Positions 54,625-63,597 of a stretch of DNA of 64,000 nt are shown here, one piece after another (within the stretch, counting starts at the first letter, position 1; every line of letters begins with the position of its first letter). The position numbers and the translations under genes are program-made. The notes beneath the pieces are model-generated. The model did no database searches. It was not told the origin of the DNA and saw nothing but the letters and a program-made list of their open reading frames with translations. The stretch covers positions 124,001-188,000 of the forward strand of contig NZ_BDCG01000009.1 of assembly GCF_001613385.1 (NCBI RefSeq), given 5' to 3'. The stretch comes from Nocardia flavorosea NBRC 108225 (GTDB taxonomy: Bacteria; Actinomycetota; Actinomycetes; Mycobacteriales; Mycobacteriaceae).

Positions 54625-55641
54625 GTGCGGTGGCAGAACCAGACCCTGGACGCCGACGACGGCGCACTGCCCGGCCTCGGCCGGGCCGGGTTCGCCCGCA
54701 CCGTACAGACTCCCGACTTCGAAGGCATCACTTTTCACGAGGTCCTCTGCAAAAGTGCGCTGAACAAGGTTCCCGACGAATCGAACCTGCCGTTCCGGTG
54801 GACGATCAACCCGATGCGCGGGTGTTCGCATGCCTGCCGATACTGCTTCGCCCGCGGGTCGCACGAATACCTCGAACTCGATGCCGGAACGGATTTCGAC
54901 ACCCAGATCGTGGTGAAAACGAATATCGCGGCGGTGCTGCGGCGCGAACTCACCCGCCGCTCCTGGCATCGTGAGCAGGTCGCGCTCGGCACCAATACCG
55001 ATCCGTACCAGCGAGCCGAGGGCCGATACCGGTTGATGCCCGGAATCATCCGGGCACTCACCGATTCCGGTACGCCGTTCTCGATTCTCACCAAAGGCAG
55101 CCTGCTACACCGGGATCTGCCGCTTCTGAGCCTGGCCGCACGCGAGGTCGGCGTGCATATCGGAATCTCGCTGGCCCTGCTGGATCAGGAGTTGCAGCGC
55201 GGCCTGGAGCCCGGCACGCCCGCACCGCGGGCCCGGCTGGATCTCGTGCGCGCCTGCGGTGATGCCGGTTTCGCGGTCAATGTGATGGTGGCGCCGGTGA
55301 TTCCGTATCTCACCGACGGCCGGGCCCAGCTCGACGAACTGTTCGGCGAGCTCGCCGCGGCCGGCGCGGAATCGGCGGTGGTCATTCCCCTGCATCTGCG
55401 GGGCAGTACGCGTGGCTGGTTCCTGGGCTGGCTCGCCGACAACCATCCGGCGCTGCTGCGCCGATACCGGCAGCTCTACCGGCGCGGTGCAACGGTCGCG
55501 CCCGAGTACGCGTCGTGGCTGCGGGAGCGGGTCGATCCGCTGCTGAGCGAGCACGGACTACGCCCGGAGGAACCACGCGCTCCAGAAGCCCGTCCGGCAC
55601 CGCAACCCGCCGATACCCCACAGCTGGAGTTGTTCGCCTGA
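54625..55641 (+). CDS. radical SAM protein, Rv2578c-like (spore-photoproduct-lyase-type fold)
   Basis: A 338-residue radical S-adenosylmethionine enzyme. The Fe-S cluster motif is CSHACRYC (Cys-x3-Cys-x2-Cys) in MRGCSHACRYCFARGSHEY. Further conserved parts are LGTNTDPYQRAE, PFSILTKGSLLHRDL and the VMVAPVIPYLTD strand. The fold class includes SplB-like proteins, and homologues exist throughout mycobacteria. GTG at 54625 is the start. The LexA box just upstream suggests DNA-damage induction, and a hairpin directly after the stop probably ends the transcript. Biochemical function unknown; repair of DNA lesions is a working guess. Confidence 0.88.
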   Translation: MRWQNQTLDADDGALPGLGRAGFARTVQTPDFEGITFHEVLCKSALNKVPDESNLPFRWTINPMRGCSHACRYCFARGSHEYLELDAGTDFDTQIVVKTNIAAVLRRELTRRSWHREQVALGTNTDPYQRAEGRYRLMPGIIRALTDSGTPFSILTKGSLLHRDLPLLSLAAREVGVHIGISLALLDQELQRGLEPGTPAPRARLDLVRACGDAGFAVNVMVAPVIPYLTDGRAQLDELFGELAAAGAESAVVIPLHLRGSTRGWFLGWLADNHPALLRRYRQLYRRGATVAPEYASWLRERVDPLLSEHGLRPEEPRAPEARPAPQPADTPQLELFA

Positions 55642-55675
55642 GCACCCGCGTGTCCGAGGTTCGACATGCGGGTGC
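55642..55675 (+). terminator. hairpin directly after the radical-SAM gene
   Basis: GCACCCGC and GCGGGTGC form an 8-bp stem starting at the base after the stop codon; TGTC/GACA extends it inward. No T-run follows. Confidence 0.55.
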
Positions 55676-55976
55676 CGGCTTTCCAGGAACGGGCAGGGTC
55701 GCGAGGCGAATTCGTGTGCGGTGCGGAGCACCCAGCCGGATAACAGACCGGACAGGAGTCCAACCTTCTGTCTCGGCACAATGGCCGCACAACCGACTTC
55801 TGAACAAGCCCACTGGCTGCGGTGTCACCTCACCGGTCGGCCGGACGACGTTTCCGGGCTGCCCCGCGGTACCACGCCCGCGGCGCACCGGACGCGCACT
55901 TTCCCGGCGCGGCGCCCCCCGGCAAGGGTAGGTTGGCGGCTGGTAGCTCATTTCGACGAGGAAGTGACGCACGCGT
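55676..55976. other. gap before korA
   Basis: About 300 bp without a supported gene. It should carry the korAB promoter near its right end; GAGGAAG lies 14 bases before the korA ATG, a little far for a ribosome-binding site. No palindromic operator was seen. Confidence 0.4.
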
Positions 55977-57938
55977 ATGGTTTCGCACCCCGACAACATC
56001 GCCCCGTCCGATGCCGCGCCGGCCGAAAACGCCTCCGGCGCAGCCGTACTGGACCGCGTCGTCATCCGGTTCGCGGGTGATTCCGGTGACGGTATGCAGC
56101 TCACCGGCGACCGGTTCACCCACGAAGCGGCGGCGTTCGGCAACGATCTGGCCACCCAGCCCAATTTCCCGGCCGAGATCCGGGCCCCGCAGGGCACCCT
56201 GCCGGGTGTGTCGTCGTTCCAGATACAGATCGCCGACCACGATATTCTCACCGCCGGCGATCAGCCGGATGTCCTGGTCGCGATGAACCCGGCGGCGCTG
56301 AAGGCCAATCTGGCCGAGCTGCCGCGCGGCGGCACCCTCATCGTCAACACCGACGAATTCACCAAACGCAACCTCACCAAGGTCGGCTACGCTGCTGATC
56401 CGCTGGCCGGTGAGGACCTCGCGGATTTCGTCGTGCACCGGGTCGCCATGACATCGCTGACCCTGGCCGCCACGGAATCGGCGGGTGTGGGCAAGAAGGA
56501 CGGCCAGCGGGCGAAGAATATGTTCGCCCTGGGCCTGCTGTCCTGGATGTACGGGCGGCCCATCGGCGGCACCGAGAAGTTCCTGCGGGAAAAGTTCGCG
56601 AAGAAGCCGGAAATAGCCGAGGCCAATATCCTCGCCTTCCGGGCCGGCTGGAACTACGGCGAAACCACCGAGGCCTTCGCCACCACCTACCGGGTCGCCC
56701 CGGCCGCCCTGCCCGCGGGCACCTACCGGCAGATCACCGGGAACACCGCCCTGGCCTACGGCCTGATCACCGCCGGATCGCTGGCGGGGATACCGCTGTT
56801 CCTCGGCACCTATCCGATCACTCCGGCCTCCGATATCCTGCATGAGCTGAGCAAACACAAGAACTTCGGTGTCACCACCTTCCAGGCCGAAGACGAGATC
56901 GCCGGGATCGGGGCCGCCCTGGGCGCCGCGATCGGTGGTGCGCTCGGGGTCACGAGCACCTCGGGGCCGGGTCTTGCGCTCAAGAGCGAAACCATCGGGC
57001 TGGCGGTGATGACCGAACTGCCGCTGGTGATCGTCGACGTCCAGCGCGGTGGCCCGTCCACCGGGTTGCCGACCAAAACCGAACAGGCCGATCTGCTGCA
57101 GGCCCTCTATGGCCGCAACGGCGAATCTCCGGTCGCGGTGCTGGCGCCACGTTCACCGGCCGACTGCTTCGCCACCGCGGTGGAGGCGGCCCGGATCGCC
57201 CTCACCTACCGGACGCCCGTTCTGCTGCTGTCCGACGGGGCCATAGCCAACGGGTCCGAGCCGTGGGCCATCCCCGCGGTGGACGGACTCGAACCGATCG
57301 ATCCGGCGTTCGAGACCGCGGGCGACGATGATTTCCAGCCCTATGCCCGCGATCCGGAAACCCTGGCCCGGCCCTTGGCTGTGCCGGGGACCGCGGGCCG
57401 GGCCCACCGGATCGGTGGCCTGGAGAAGGCCGACGGCAGCGGTGACATCTCCTACGATCCTGCCAACCACGAACTGATGGTGCGGCTGCGCCAGGCGAAG
57501 ATCGACGGCATCTCCGTACCGCCCGCCGAGGTCGACGACCCGGACGGCGCGGCGCGGGTTCTGCTCATCGGCTGGGGCAGCTCCTACGGGCCGATCGGCG
57601 AGGCCTGCCGCCGCGTCCGCCGCCGCGGGGCACGGGTCGGCCGGCTACATCTGCGCCATCTCAATCCCCTGCCGCCGGACCTCGGCGATGTCCTGCGCCG
57701 CTACGACACCGTGGTGGCACCGGAGATGAACGGCGGACAACTGGCCTGGTTGCTGCGAGCGAAGTACCTCGTAGACGTGCAACCATGGACGAAGGTGGCG
57801 GGAACGGCGTTCTCCGCCCAGGAACTGGTCGGCGTGATCGACGCGGCACTGGACGGCACACTGGCCGAACTGGAGCAGAGCAAGGCCTTCACCGCGCGAA
57901 CTCGAGCGACCTATCGGAGAAACGGGGGCGCATCATGA
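55977..57938 (+). CDS. korA: 2-oxoglutarate:ferredoxin oxidoreductase subunit alpha (gamma-alpha fusion)
   Basis: With KorB oxidises 2-oxoglutarate to succinyl-CoA using ferredoxin, a CoA-dependent bypass in the TCA cycle. The 653-residue protein is a fusion: the gamma domain at the N-terminus (VIRFAGDSGDGMQLTGDRFT, about residues 24-200) and the alpha domain (YPITPASDILHELSK, GLPTKTEQADLLQALYGRNGE). The C-terminal transketolase-like domain ends with APEMNGGQLAWLLRAKY. The overlap with korB (ATGA) keeps the subunits equal. Related to M. tuberculosis Rv2455c. No ferredoxin gene is adjacent. Confidence 0.95.
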   Translation: MVSHPDNIAPSDAAPAENASGAAVLDRVVIRFAGDSGDGMQLTGDRFTHEAAAFGNDLATQPNFPAEIRAPQGTLPGVSSFQIQIADHDILTAGDQPDVLVAMNPAALKANLAELPRGGTLIVNTDEFTKRNLTKVGYAADPLAGEDLADFVVHRVAMTSLTLAATESAGVGKKDGQRAKNMFALGLLSWMYGRPIGGTEKFLREKFAKKPEIAEANILAFRAGWNYGETTEAFATTYRVAPAALPAGTYRQITGNTALAYGLITAGSLAGIPLFLGTYPITPASDILHELSKHKNFGVTTFQAEDEIAGIGAALGAAIGGALGVTSTSGPGLALKSETIGLAVMTELPLVIVDVQRGGPSTGLPTKTEQADLLQALYGRNGESPVAVLAPRSPADCFATAVEAARIALTYRTPVLLLSDGAIANGSEPWAIPAVDGLEPIDPAFETAGDDDFQPYARDPETLARPLAVPGTAGRAHRIGGLEKADGSGDISYDPANHELMVRLRQAKIDGISVPPAEVDDPDGAARVLLIGWGSSYGPIGEACRRVRRRGARVGRLHLRHLNPLPPDLGDVLRRYDTVVAPEMNGGQLAWLLRAKYLVDVQPWTKVAGTAFSAQELVGVIDAALDGTLAELEQSKAFTARTRATYRRNGGAS

Positions 57939-59029
57939 CCATCATCGATACCTCGCCGACCGGGGCGGATCTCGGTATCACGCCCGTCTCGGGCCTGACC
58001 GGCGTACCGGCCGCGGACGGCCCGCAGAAGGCCAAGGACTACACCTCCGACCAGGAAGTGCGCTGGTGCCCGGGCTGCGGTGACTACGTCATCCTCGCCA
58101 CGGTGCGCGGTTTCCTGGCCGAACTCGGCCTGCGCCGGGAGAACCTCATGTTCGTGTCCGGGATCGGCTGCTCCAGCCGGTTCCCCTACTACCTCGACGC
58201 CTACGGAATCCACTCGATCCACGGCCGGGCCCCCGCCATCGCCACCGGCCTGGCGGTGACCCGCCCGGATCTGTCGGTCTGGGTGGTCACCGGTGACGGC
58301 GACGCCCTGTCCATCGGCGGAAACCACCTGATCCACGCCCTGCGCCGCAACGTGAATATGACCATCCTGTTGTTCAACAACCGGATCTACGGGCTCACCA
58401 AGGGCCAGTACTCCCCCACGTCCGAACCGGGCAAGGTCACCAAATCGACGCCCATGGGCTCGGTCGATCACCCGTTCAACACGCTGTCGGTCGCTCTCGG
58501 GGCAGAGGCGACCTTCGCCGCCCGGGCCCTGGACTCCGATCGCGCAGGGCTCACCGAGGTGCTGCGCGCCGCCGCCGAACACCGCGGTACCTCGTTCGTG
58601 GAGATCCTGCAGGACTGCCCGATCTTCAACGACGGTTCCTTCGATGTGCTGCGCCGCGGCGACAGCGAATCCCGCCTCATTCCGCTACGCCACGGCGAAC
58701 CCCTGCGCTTCGGCGCCGACGGCGAATACGCGGTGGTACAGCGCGGTTTCGGGCTCGCCGTAGCACCGACGGCGGAGACCGCGGAGGCCGATATCGTCGT
58801 CCACGACGCCCATCGCGACGATCCCGAGTACGCCTACGCCCTGTCGCGGCTGTCCGACCAGGATCTCGATCATGTGGTCACCGGTATCTTCCGGGCCGTC
58901 CGGCGACCGGCCTACGACGACGGAGTCCGGGCGCAGAACACCGCGGCCCAGGAGAAGAACCCGGTCGGCACCGACTCTCTTCAGCGTCTGCTCACCGGAC
59001 CGGAAACCTGGACCGTCCGACCGATGTAA
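57935..59029 (+). CDS. korB: 2-oxoglutarate:ferredoxin oxidoreductase subunit beta
   Basis: TPP-binding subunit of the KorAB enzyme. The 364-residue protein has the CPGCGDYVILA motif, SGIGCSSRFPYYLDAYG, HGRAPAIATGLAVTRPD and the TPP/Mg motif VTGDGDALSIGGNHLIHALRRNVN, then NNRIYGLTKGQYSPT. The single CPGC pair and a few more Cys do not form a full 2x[4Fe-4S] set, consistent with the actinobacterial type. The ATG overlaps the korA stop. Confidence 0.95.
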   Translation: MTIIDTSPTGADLGITPVSGLTGVPAADGPQKAKDYTSDQEVRWCPGCGDYVILATVRGFLAELGLRRENLMFVSGIGCSSRFPYYLDAYGIHSIHGRAPAIATGLAVTRPDLSVWVVTGDGDALSIGGNHLIHALRRNVNMTILLFNNRIYGLTKGQYSPTSEPGKVTKSTPMGSVDHPFNTLSVALGAEATFAARALDSDRAGLTEVLRAAAEHRGTSFVEILQDCPIFNDGSFDVLRRGDSESRLIPLRHGEPLRFGADGEYAVVQRGFGLAVAPTAETAEADIVVHDAHRDDPEYAYALSRLSDQDLDHVVTGIFRAVRRPAYDDGVRAQNTAAQEKNPVGTDSLQRLLTGPETWTVRPM

Positions 59030-59046
59030 TCGACCCTCCCGTGCTA

Positions 59047-59068
59047 CGGGCCGGCCCGGATCGGCCCG
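59047..59068 (+). terminator. hairpin after korB
   Basis: CGGGCCG and CGGCCCG form a 7-bp stem with an 8-base loop, 17 bp after the korB stop. No T-run follows; plausible but weak terminator. Confidence 0.35.
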
Positions 59069-59567
59069 CAGTATGGGGAGCTGCCCAGTGAAATGTCGAG
59101 CGTCCTGCCATCGTCCGGGAGGTGGCGGCTCCCGGCGCGGCCCGCCGGCGGTACCCGATTTCGGTGACGAGAACTGCACGGTTGCAGGCAGCGATCGGCG
59201 CGGCACTCCAGTAGAGATCGGAACCCGGCACGCGATTACCGGCGGCCCTCAGCCGTTCGGAGCTTCGTACCCGCTCCGCGCCGCAGTGATGCCGGCATCC
59301 CGGAGCGCCCGTTCTCGGCGACGCCGCGATCCGCGGGTGCGCGGAGCCGCTGCCGTATCGCCGCGTCACCGGCGCCCGGATGGCTCGGTATCGTGCGGGC
59401 GTCGGAGGTGGTGCATTGCGTTTTCGGCCCGAGCAGCGATCGAAAGATATCGGCGGGGGTCGGACTCGTAGCCGAGTTGCCCTCCTTCGCGCCATACTGT
59501 CGGCGCCGTCCCGGCCTCCTCCGCGTGTTCACGCACCCCAGGGCGACTCATCGACCGTCACCCGTTT
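59069..59567. other. about 500-bp stretch without a supported gene
   Basis: Only Arg/Pro/Ser-rich open frames with no ribosome-binding sites or recognisable families occur here, on both strands. No tRNA, repeat or operator was recognised. Confidence 0.45.
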
Positions 59568-60212
59568 TCAGTACAGGGCGGTGATCTCCTGGTCGGTGAG
59601 GACGACTGCGGCGACGTAGTCCTTGGTGCGCGCCGCGGCGACCGCCCGGTACAGCGGGCGCTCCGCGAGCGCGGCATCGCGAGCTTCGGCGCGCAACTGG
59701 TGGACCAGCAGATCGGCGACCGCGACACCGGCCGCGAGTTCGCTGCGGGACAGAGCGTCGGCGAGCCGGCGCAGGCCCAGGATATGCAGTTCACGGCCGC
59801 TGCCCGCGTCTGTGTACATCGCCAGCGGTACCAATTGACGGTCCGGGCCGGCGGTGAGCCGCAGAATCACGCGGCTGAGGCGGCCCGGGTGGACCAGCAG
59901 TTCGATACCGGTCACGGCGGGAACCCGCAGGTGCCGGGTCCGCCACAACGTGCGCGCGTACAGTGTGTTCCCGGCCAGCCACAGGCGACGGCGCCGGACT
60001 GCCAGAACGTACCCGGCGGCCGGTAGCGCCATCACGAGCGCCGCCACTACACCGGCGATCGGATCCAGGAACATTCCGGCCACCAGACCGGCAACCAGGG
60101 CAAGACATACCGCAACCAGCACCAACCGGCGCAGGACAGGCGCGTAGATCTCAGGGGCTACCAGGTCGAGCCCGATTCGCTGATCGGCGTCGGGTGCGGG
60201 CGAATCGGTCAC
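59568..60212 (-). CDS. two-helix membrane protein of unknown function (DUF3093/PH-like)
   Basis: A 214-residue protein with two membrane helices close together (LRRLVLVAVCLALVAGLVAGMFL and IAGVVAALVMALPAAGYVLAV) and a C-terminal cytoplasmic domain (RLWLAGNTLYARTLWRTRHLRVPAVTGIELLVHPGRLSRVILRL). The beta-rich sequence after the helices resembles small PH-like domains found with membrane anchors. The gene lies downstream of hisS in the same direction (42 bp gap). Function unknown. Confidence 0.75.
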   Translation of the reverse strand: MTDSPAPDADQRIGLDLVAPEIYAPVLRRLVLVAVCLALVAGLVAGMFLDPIAGVVAALVMALPAAGYVLAVRRRRLWLAGNTLYARTLWRTRHLRVPAVTGIELLVHPGRLSRVILRLTAGPDRQLVPLAMYTDAGSGRELHILGLRRLADALSRSELAAGVAVADLLVHQLRAEARDAALAERPLYRAVAAARTKDYVAAVVLTDQEITALY

Positions 60213-60254
60213 GGTGGCGCATTTCGGTCCGGGAGCAGGGTCGCCCGCAGAGTA

Positions 60255-61520
60255 CTACGGGCGGTCGGACAGCGTGGTGACGATATCCGCCAACGGGATC
60301 TGGCGCTGGTCGCCGGTGCGCATATCCTTCAGGCCGATGGTCTGCTCGGCCAGATCGCGGTCGCCGAGGATCAGCGTGTAGCGGGCACCCGAACGGTCGG
60401 CGGCCTTCATGGCCCCTTTGACCCCACGGTCGCCGTAGACCAGGTCGACGCTGATATCGGCGGCCCGGAGTTCACCGGCCAGTACCACCATGCGCTGTTT
60501 CGCCGCGTCCCCGAGGGGCACTCCGAATACCTCACAGCGCGCCGGATCTCCCGCACCGATCCCTTCGGCGGCGAGCGCCAGAACGGTACGGTCCACCCCG
60601 AGACCGAAACCGATACCGGACAGTGCCTGCCCGCCCAGCTCCGCCATCAGACCGTCGTAGCGGCCACCGCCACCGATGCCGGATTGCGCACCCAGGCCGT
60701 CGTGCACGAATTCGAAGGTCGTCTTCGTGTAGTAGTCCAGACCGCGAACCATCCGCGGGTTCAGCACATACGGCACGCCGAGCGCGTCGAGGTGAGCGAG
60801 AACCCGGTCGAAGTGGTTCTTCGCCGATTCGGACAGGTGATCCAGCATCAGCGGGGCGTCGGCGGTCATCGCACGCACCTCGGGCCGCTTGTCGTCCAGT
60901 ACGCGCAGCGGGTTGATCTCGGCGCGGCGCCGCGTCTCGGCGTCGAGGTCGAGACCGAACAGGAATTCCTGTAACCGCTCGCGGTACTGCGGGCGGCAGG
61001 TCTCGTCGCCGAGCGAGGTGATCTCGAGCCGGAAACCGGTGAGGCCCAGACTCCGGAAACCGGCGTCGGCGACCGCGATGACTTCGGCGTCCAGCGCGGG
61101 ATCGTCGATGCCGATCGCCTCCACTCCGACCTGCTGCAACTGCCGGTAGCGACCCTTTTGGGGGCGTTCGTAGCGGAAGAACGGCCCCGCGTAGCTGAGC
61201 TTCACCGGTAGCTGACCACGATCGAGGCCGTGTTCGATCACCGCACGCATCACCCCGGCGGTACCCTCAGGTCGCAAGGTCACACTGCGCTCGCTACGGT
61301 CGGAGAAGGTGAACATCTCCTTGCTCACCACATCGGTGGACTCACCGACGCCGCGCGCGAACAGTTCGGTGTCCTCGAAGATCGGCAGCTCGATATGCCC
61401 GTACCCGGCGAGTCGGGCGGCGCGGAGGAGGCCGTCGCGTACCGCGACGAACTCGGCCGAACCGGGCGGGACATAATCCGGCACCCCCTTCGGGGCGGAG
61501 AAGCTGCTGGTCTTGGTCAC
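60255..61520 (-). CDS. hisS: histidyl-tRNA synthetase
   Basis: Charges tRNA(His). The 421-residue class II enzyme has the N-terminal motif 1 region ([23 protein letters not shown]), motif 2 ([21 protein letters not shown]), the [22 protein letters not shown] loop, histidine-binding residues ([30 protein letters not shown]) and the C-terminal anticodon-binding domain. The GTG at 61520 is plausible. Divergent from the isomerase gene. In M. tuberculosis a glyoxalase-II-like gene lies between these two genes; it is absent here. Confidence 0.97.
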   Translation of the reverse strand: MTKTSSFSAPKGVPDYVPPGSAEFVAVRDGLLRAARLAGYGHIELPIFEDTELFARGVGESTDVVSKEMFTFSDRSERSVTLRPEGTAGVMRAVIEHGLDRGQLPVKLSYAGPFFRYERPQKGRYRQLQQVGVEAIGIDDPALDAEVIAVADAGFRSLGLTGFRLEITSLGDETCRPQYRERLQEFLFGLDLDAETRRRAEINPLRVLDDKRPEVRAMTADAPLMLDHLSESAKNHFDRVLAHLDALGVPYVLNPRMVRGLDYYTKTTFEFVHDGLGAQSGIGGGGRYDGLMAELGGQALSGIGFGLGVDRTVLALAAEGIGAGDPARCEVFGVPLGDAAKQRMVVLAGELRAADISVDLVYGDRGVKGAMKAADRSGARYTLILGDRDLAEQTIGLKDMRTGDQRQIPLADIVTTLSDRP

Positions 61521-61710
61521 GGTGAATCAGTTTCCCCCACCCGGCCCGGTCGAGTCCAACCGGTTACGGCCGAGCGGGTACCGCAGCGGGGAGTCCCGGG
61601 CGATATCCGGGGGCGCACAGCCGGAGATGGCAGACTCTAGTCCCGGAACCAACAGACCAGAAGCGACCGGCCGGGCCCGGGCCCGGCCGCCGCACGGGAG
61701 GAACGTGGTA

Positions 61711-62592
61711 GTGCCGAGCAACGAACAGCGCCGAGCGGCGGCGAAACGCAAGCTGGAACGACAGCTCGCCAACCGGGCCGAACGCGCGCGCAAGCGTAAG
61801 CAACTCACCATCGCCGGATCCGCGGTCGGTGTCGTCGTGGTGATCGCCGCGGTGACCGGTGTGTATTTCCTGACCCGCGGCGGGGACAACGCCGATAACG
61901 CCGCCTCGCAGACGCCCGACGCCTCGCTGTCCAGTACGCCGGGTGCCGCACCACCGCCGCCCGCGGCCGCGAAACCGGCCAGTGTGAGTTGTGTCTACAA
62001 CGACACTCCCGAGCCGGCGGCCAAACCGGTGGAGAAGCCGCGCACGGAGGATATCCAGACCGGCGGCGACAACGCGACGCTGAGCCTCAGCGTGGATACC
62101 AACCACGGCCCGCTCGGGCTGACGCTGAACAATGCCGAATCGCCGTGCACCGTGAACAGTTTTGCCAGCCTCGCGGGCCAGGGCTATTTCGACGGCACGG
62201 ACTGCCACCGTCTCACTCAGGGTGACGGGCTGAAGGTGTTGCAGTGCGGTGACCCGACCGGTACCGGTACCGGCGGCCCGGGCTATCAGTTCGACAACGA
62301 GTACCCCACCGACCAGTACCCGCCGGAGGATCCGGCCCTGTCGGAGCCGATCAGCTACAAGCGCGGCGTGCTGGCCATGGCGAATGCCGGACCGGGCACC
62401 AACGGTAGCCAGTTCTTCATCGTCTACGGCGATTCGATGCTGCCGCCGAACTACACGATCTTCGGTACTGTCGACGAGGCCGGTCTGGCCACGCTGGACA
62501 CCATCGCCGGGATCGGCCAGGACGAATCCAACGGTCCGGGCGACGGCAAACCGAACCAGCCCGTGACGCTGAATTCGGTACGGATCGACTGA
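61711..62592 (+). CDS. ppiB: membrane-anchored cyclophilin-type peptidyl-prolyl isomerase
   Basis: A 293-residue protein like M. tuberculosis Rv2582: a basic N-terminus (PSNEQRRAAAKRKLERQL, RAERARKRKQLTIAG), one helix (GSAVGVVVVIAAVTGVYFLT), a Pro/Ala linker, and a cyclophilin domain (NHGPLGLTLNNAESPCTVNSF, GYFDGTDCHRLTQGDGLKVLQCGDPTGTGTGGPGYQF, GVLAMANAGPGTNGSQFFIVY, YTIFGTV). The domain faces the cell exterior and likely assists folding of secreted proteins. GTG at 61711 gives the conserved N-terminus; GTG at 61705 lies two codons earlier behind GGGAGGAAC. Confidence 0.94.
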   Translation: MPSNEQRRAAAKRKLERQLANRAERARKRKQLTIAGSAVGVVVVIAAVTGVYFLTRGGDNADNAASQTPDASLSSTPGAAPPPPAAAKPASVSCVYNDTPEPAAKPVEKPRTEDIQTGGDNATLSLSVDTNHGPLGLTLNNAESPCTVNSFASLAGQGYFDGTDCHRLTQGDGLKVLQCGDPTGTGTGGPGYQFDNEYPTDQYPPEDPALSEPISYKRGVLAMANAGPGTNGSQFFIVYGDSMLPPNYTIFGTVDEAGLATLDTIAGIGQDESNGPGDGKPNQPVTLNSVRID

Positions 62593-62597
62593 GATCG

Positions 62598-62617
62598 GCG
62601 GGCGGGTTCGCCCCCGC
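62598..62617 (+). terminator. possible terminator after the isomerase gene
   Basis: A GC-rich inverted repeat (GCGGGCG and CGCCCCCGC with one bulge) lies six bp after the stop codon; no T-run. Weak. Confidence 0.35.
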
Positions 62618-62886
62618 GGCCATCCCGGAGATATATGCTGGTCGGCGTCGGGTAGTACAGACTGTGCCCCTGTTTCTCGGGTAATCTCGAAAGTGGGAGT
62701 GCGCGTGACCATGTCGCGCTCATCGGTCGCCGTTCGGGCCGGTGCGCTGCCGGCGGGATCTTCCGGAGGGCGGATCCCGGCGGACCGTTCGCGGGTCGGG
62801 TGGCGGATCCCGATCCGCCCGGCGCGGCCCCGCTGCCGCCGGGCATATGAACACCCATAGTGACCACCGCAGTATCGGGAGCAGCC
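62618..62886. other. gap between the isomerase gene and the element-like region
   Basis: About 270 bp. A 51-codon frame (GTG 62705 to 62860) with a GGAG site exists but its Arg/Pro/Ser-rich product matches nothing and is not called as a gene. The region is the boundary between conserved chromosomal genes and the mobile-element-like pair to the right. Confidence 0.4.
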
Positions 62887-63483
62887 ATGTCCGAGGATAT
62901 CGACGATATCGGCCGGGAAACCGCGGCCATGATGAAGACGATGTTGCAGATCGCGACCCTCGTCGCGCTGAAAACCCGGGAGCGCGGTCAGCGTGAGGCC
63001 GAGGCCCGCGTGAAGCTCACCGAAGCACGGGTGAAAGAGGCCCGGGAACTGCAGATCCGGGAGGCACGCGATGCCAAATCCAAGGATCCACGCAATCTCG
63101 CATTGGCCCAGACCATTTCCCGGGCCGCAGCCGAGGTGAAACCGGGCTCCTCCGTCCCGCAACGGGAAACGCCCGGATATCGCGGGGTCCAGCTCGAGAA
63201 GGACCGTGTCACGCTGGAACGGTTCGCGGAGAGATCCGAGCAGGTGACCGGGGCCGCGACAGCGGTGAGCTACGACTCGGTGGAGCGCCGGGAGGCATTG
63301 GCCGCGCATCTGTCCAGGATCGGGATCGCCCCGGAGCTGGCGGCGGCCCGGATGCTGGTCGAGGTGGGCCAGGCGGGGCCGGCCAGTGAAGCGGCCCGCA
63401 ACCGCCCGGACCGGACACCCGCGGTCCAGCGTGCCCGGGAGCAGGAGCTCAGCCGCAGCCGCGGGCTGGAGCGGAGCCGGTAA
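62887..63483 (+). CDS. charged helical protein, likely part of a conjugative/integrative element
   Basis: A 198-residue, highly charged protein without Cys. A long helix covers about residues 8-75 (TLVALKTRERGQREAEARVK, then EARVKEARELQIREARDA), likely a coiled coil. A second segment (QLEKDRVTLERFAERSEQVTG, ERREALAAHLSRIGIAPELAAARML) ends in an Arg-rich tail. The ATG follows GGGAG. Proteins like this are frequent next to DUF4913 and relaxase genes in actinobacterial elements, but I cannot name a family. A perfect terminator hairpin lies 52 bp after the stop. Confidence 0.65.
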   Translation: MSEDIDDIGRETAAMMKTMLQIATLVALKTRERGQREAEARVKLTEARVKEARELQIREARDAKSKDPRNLALAQTISRAAAEVKPGSSVPQRETPGYRGVQLEKDRVTLERFAERSEQVTGAATAVSYDSVERREALAAHLSRIGIAPELAAARMLVEVGQAGPASEAARNRPDRTPAVQRAREQELSRSRGLERSR

Positions 63484-63535
63484 CCCGGCTCCGCCGGTAC
63501 ACGGAGCGGTTTCACACTCCTTCCCCGATCGATAC

Positions 63536-63574
63536 CACGAGAAAACGCCCGTCGCCGACGGGCGTTTTCTCGTG
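63536..63574. terminator. bidirectional intrinsic terminator between convergent genes
   Basis: Perfect 19-bp inverted repeat around one central base. The stem includes GAAAACGCCC on one side and GGGCGTTTTC on the other, giving T-runs on both strands. It ends the helical-protein gene on the plus strand and the DUF4913 gene on the minus strand. Confidence 0.9.
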
Positions 63575-63597
63575 CGCCAGCGCAGTACCCCGACCCG

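Noticed and set aside
58992..59495. 167-codon minus-strand frame after korB
   Set aside because: Composition of non-coding high-GC sequence; no ribosome-binding site or motif.
62705..62860. 51-codon ORF before the helical protein gene
   Set aside because: GGAG site present, but the product is Arg/Pro-rich, ends shortly before the next start and matches nothing.
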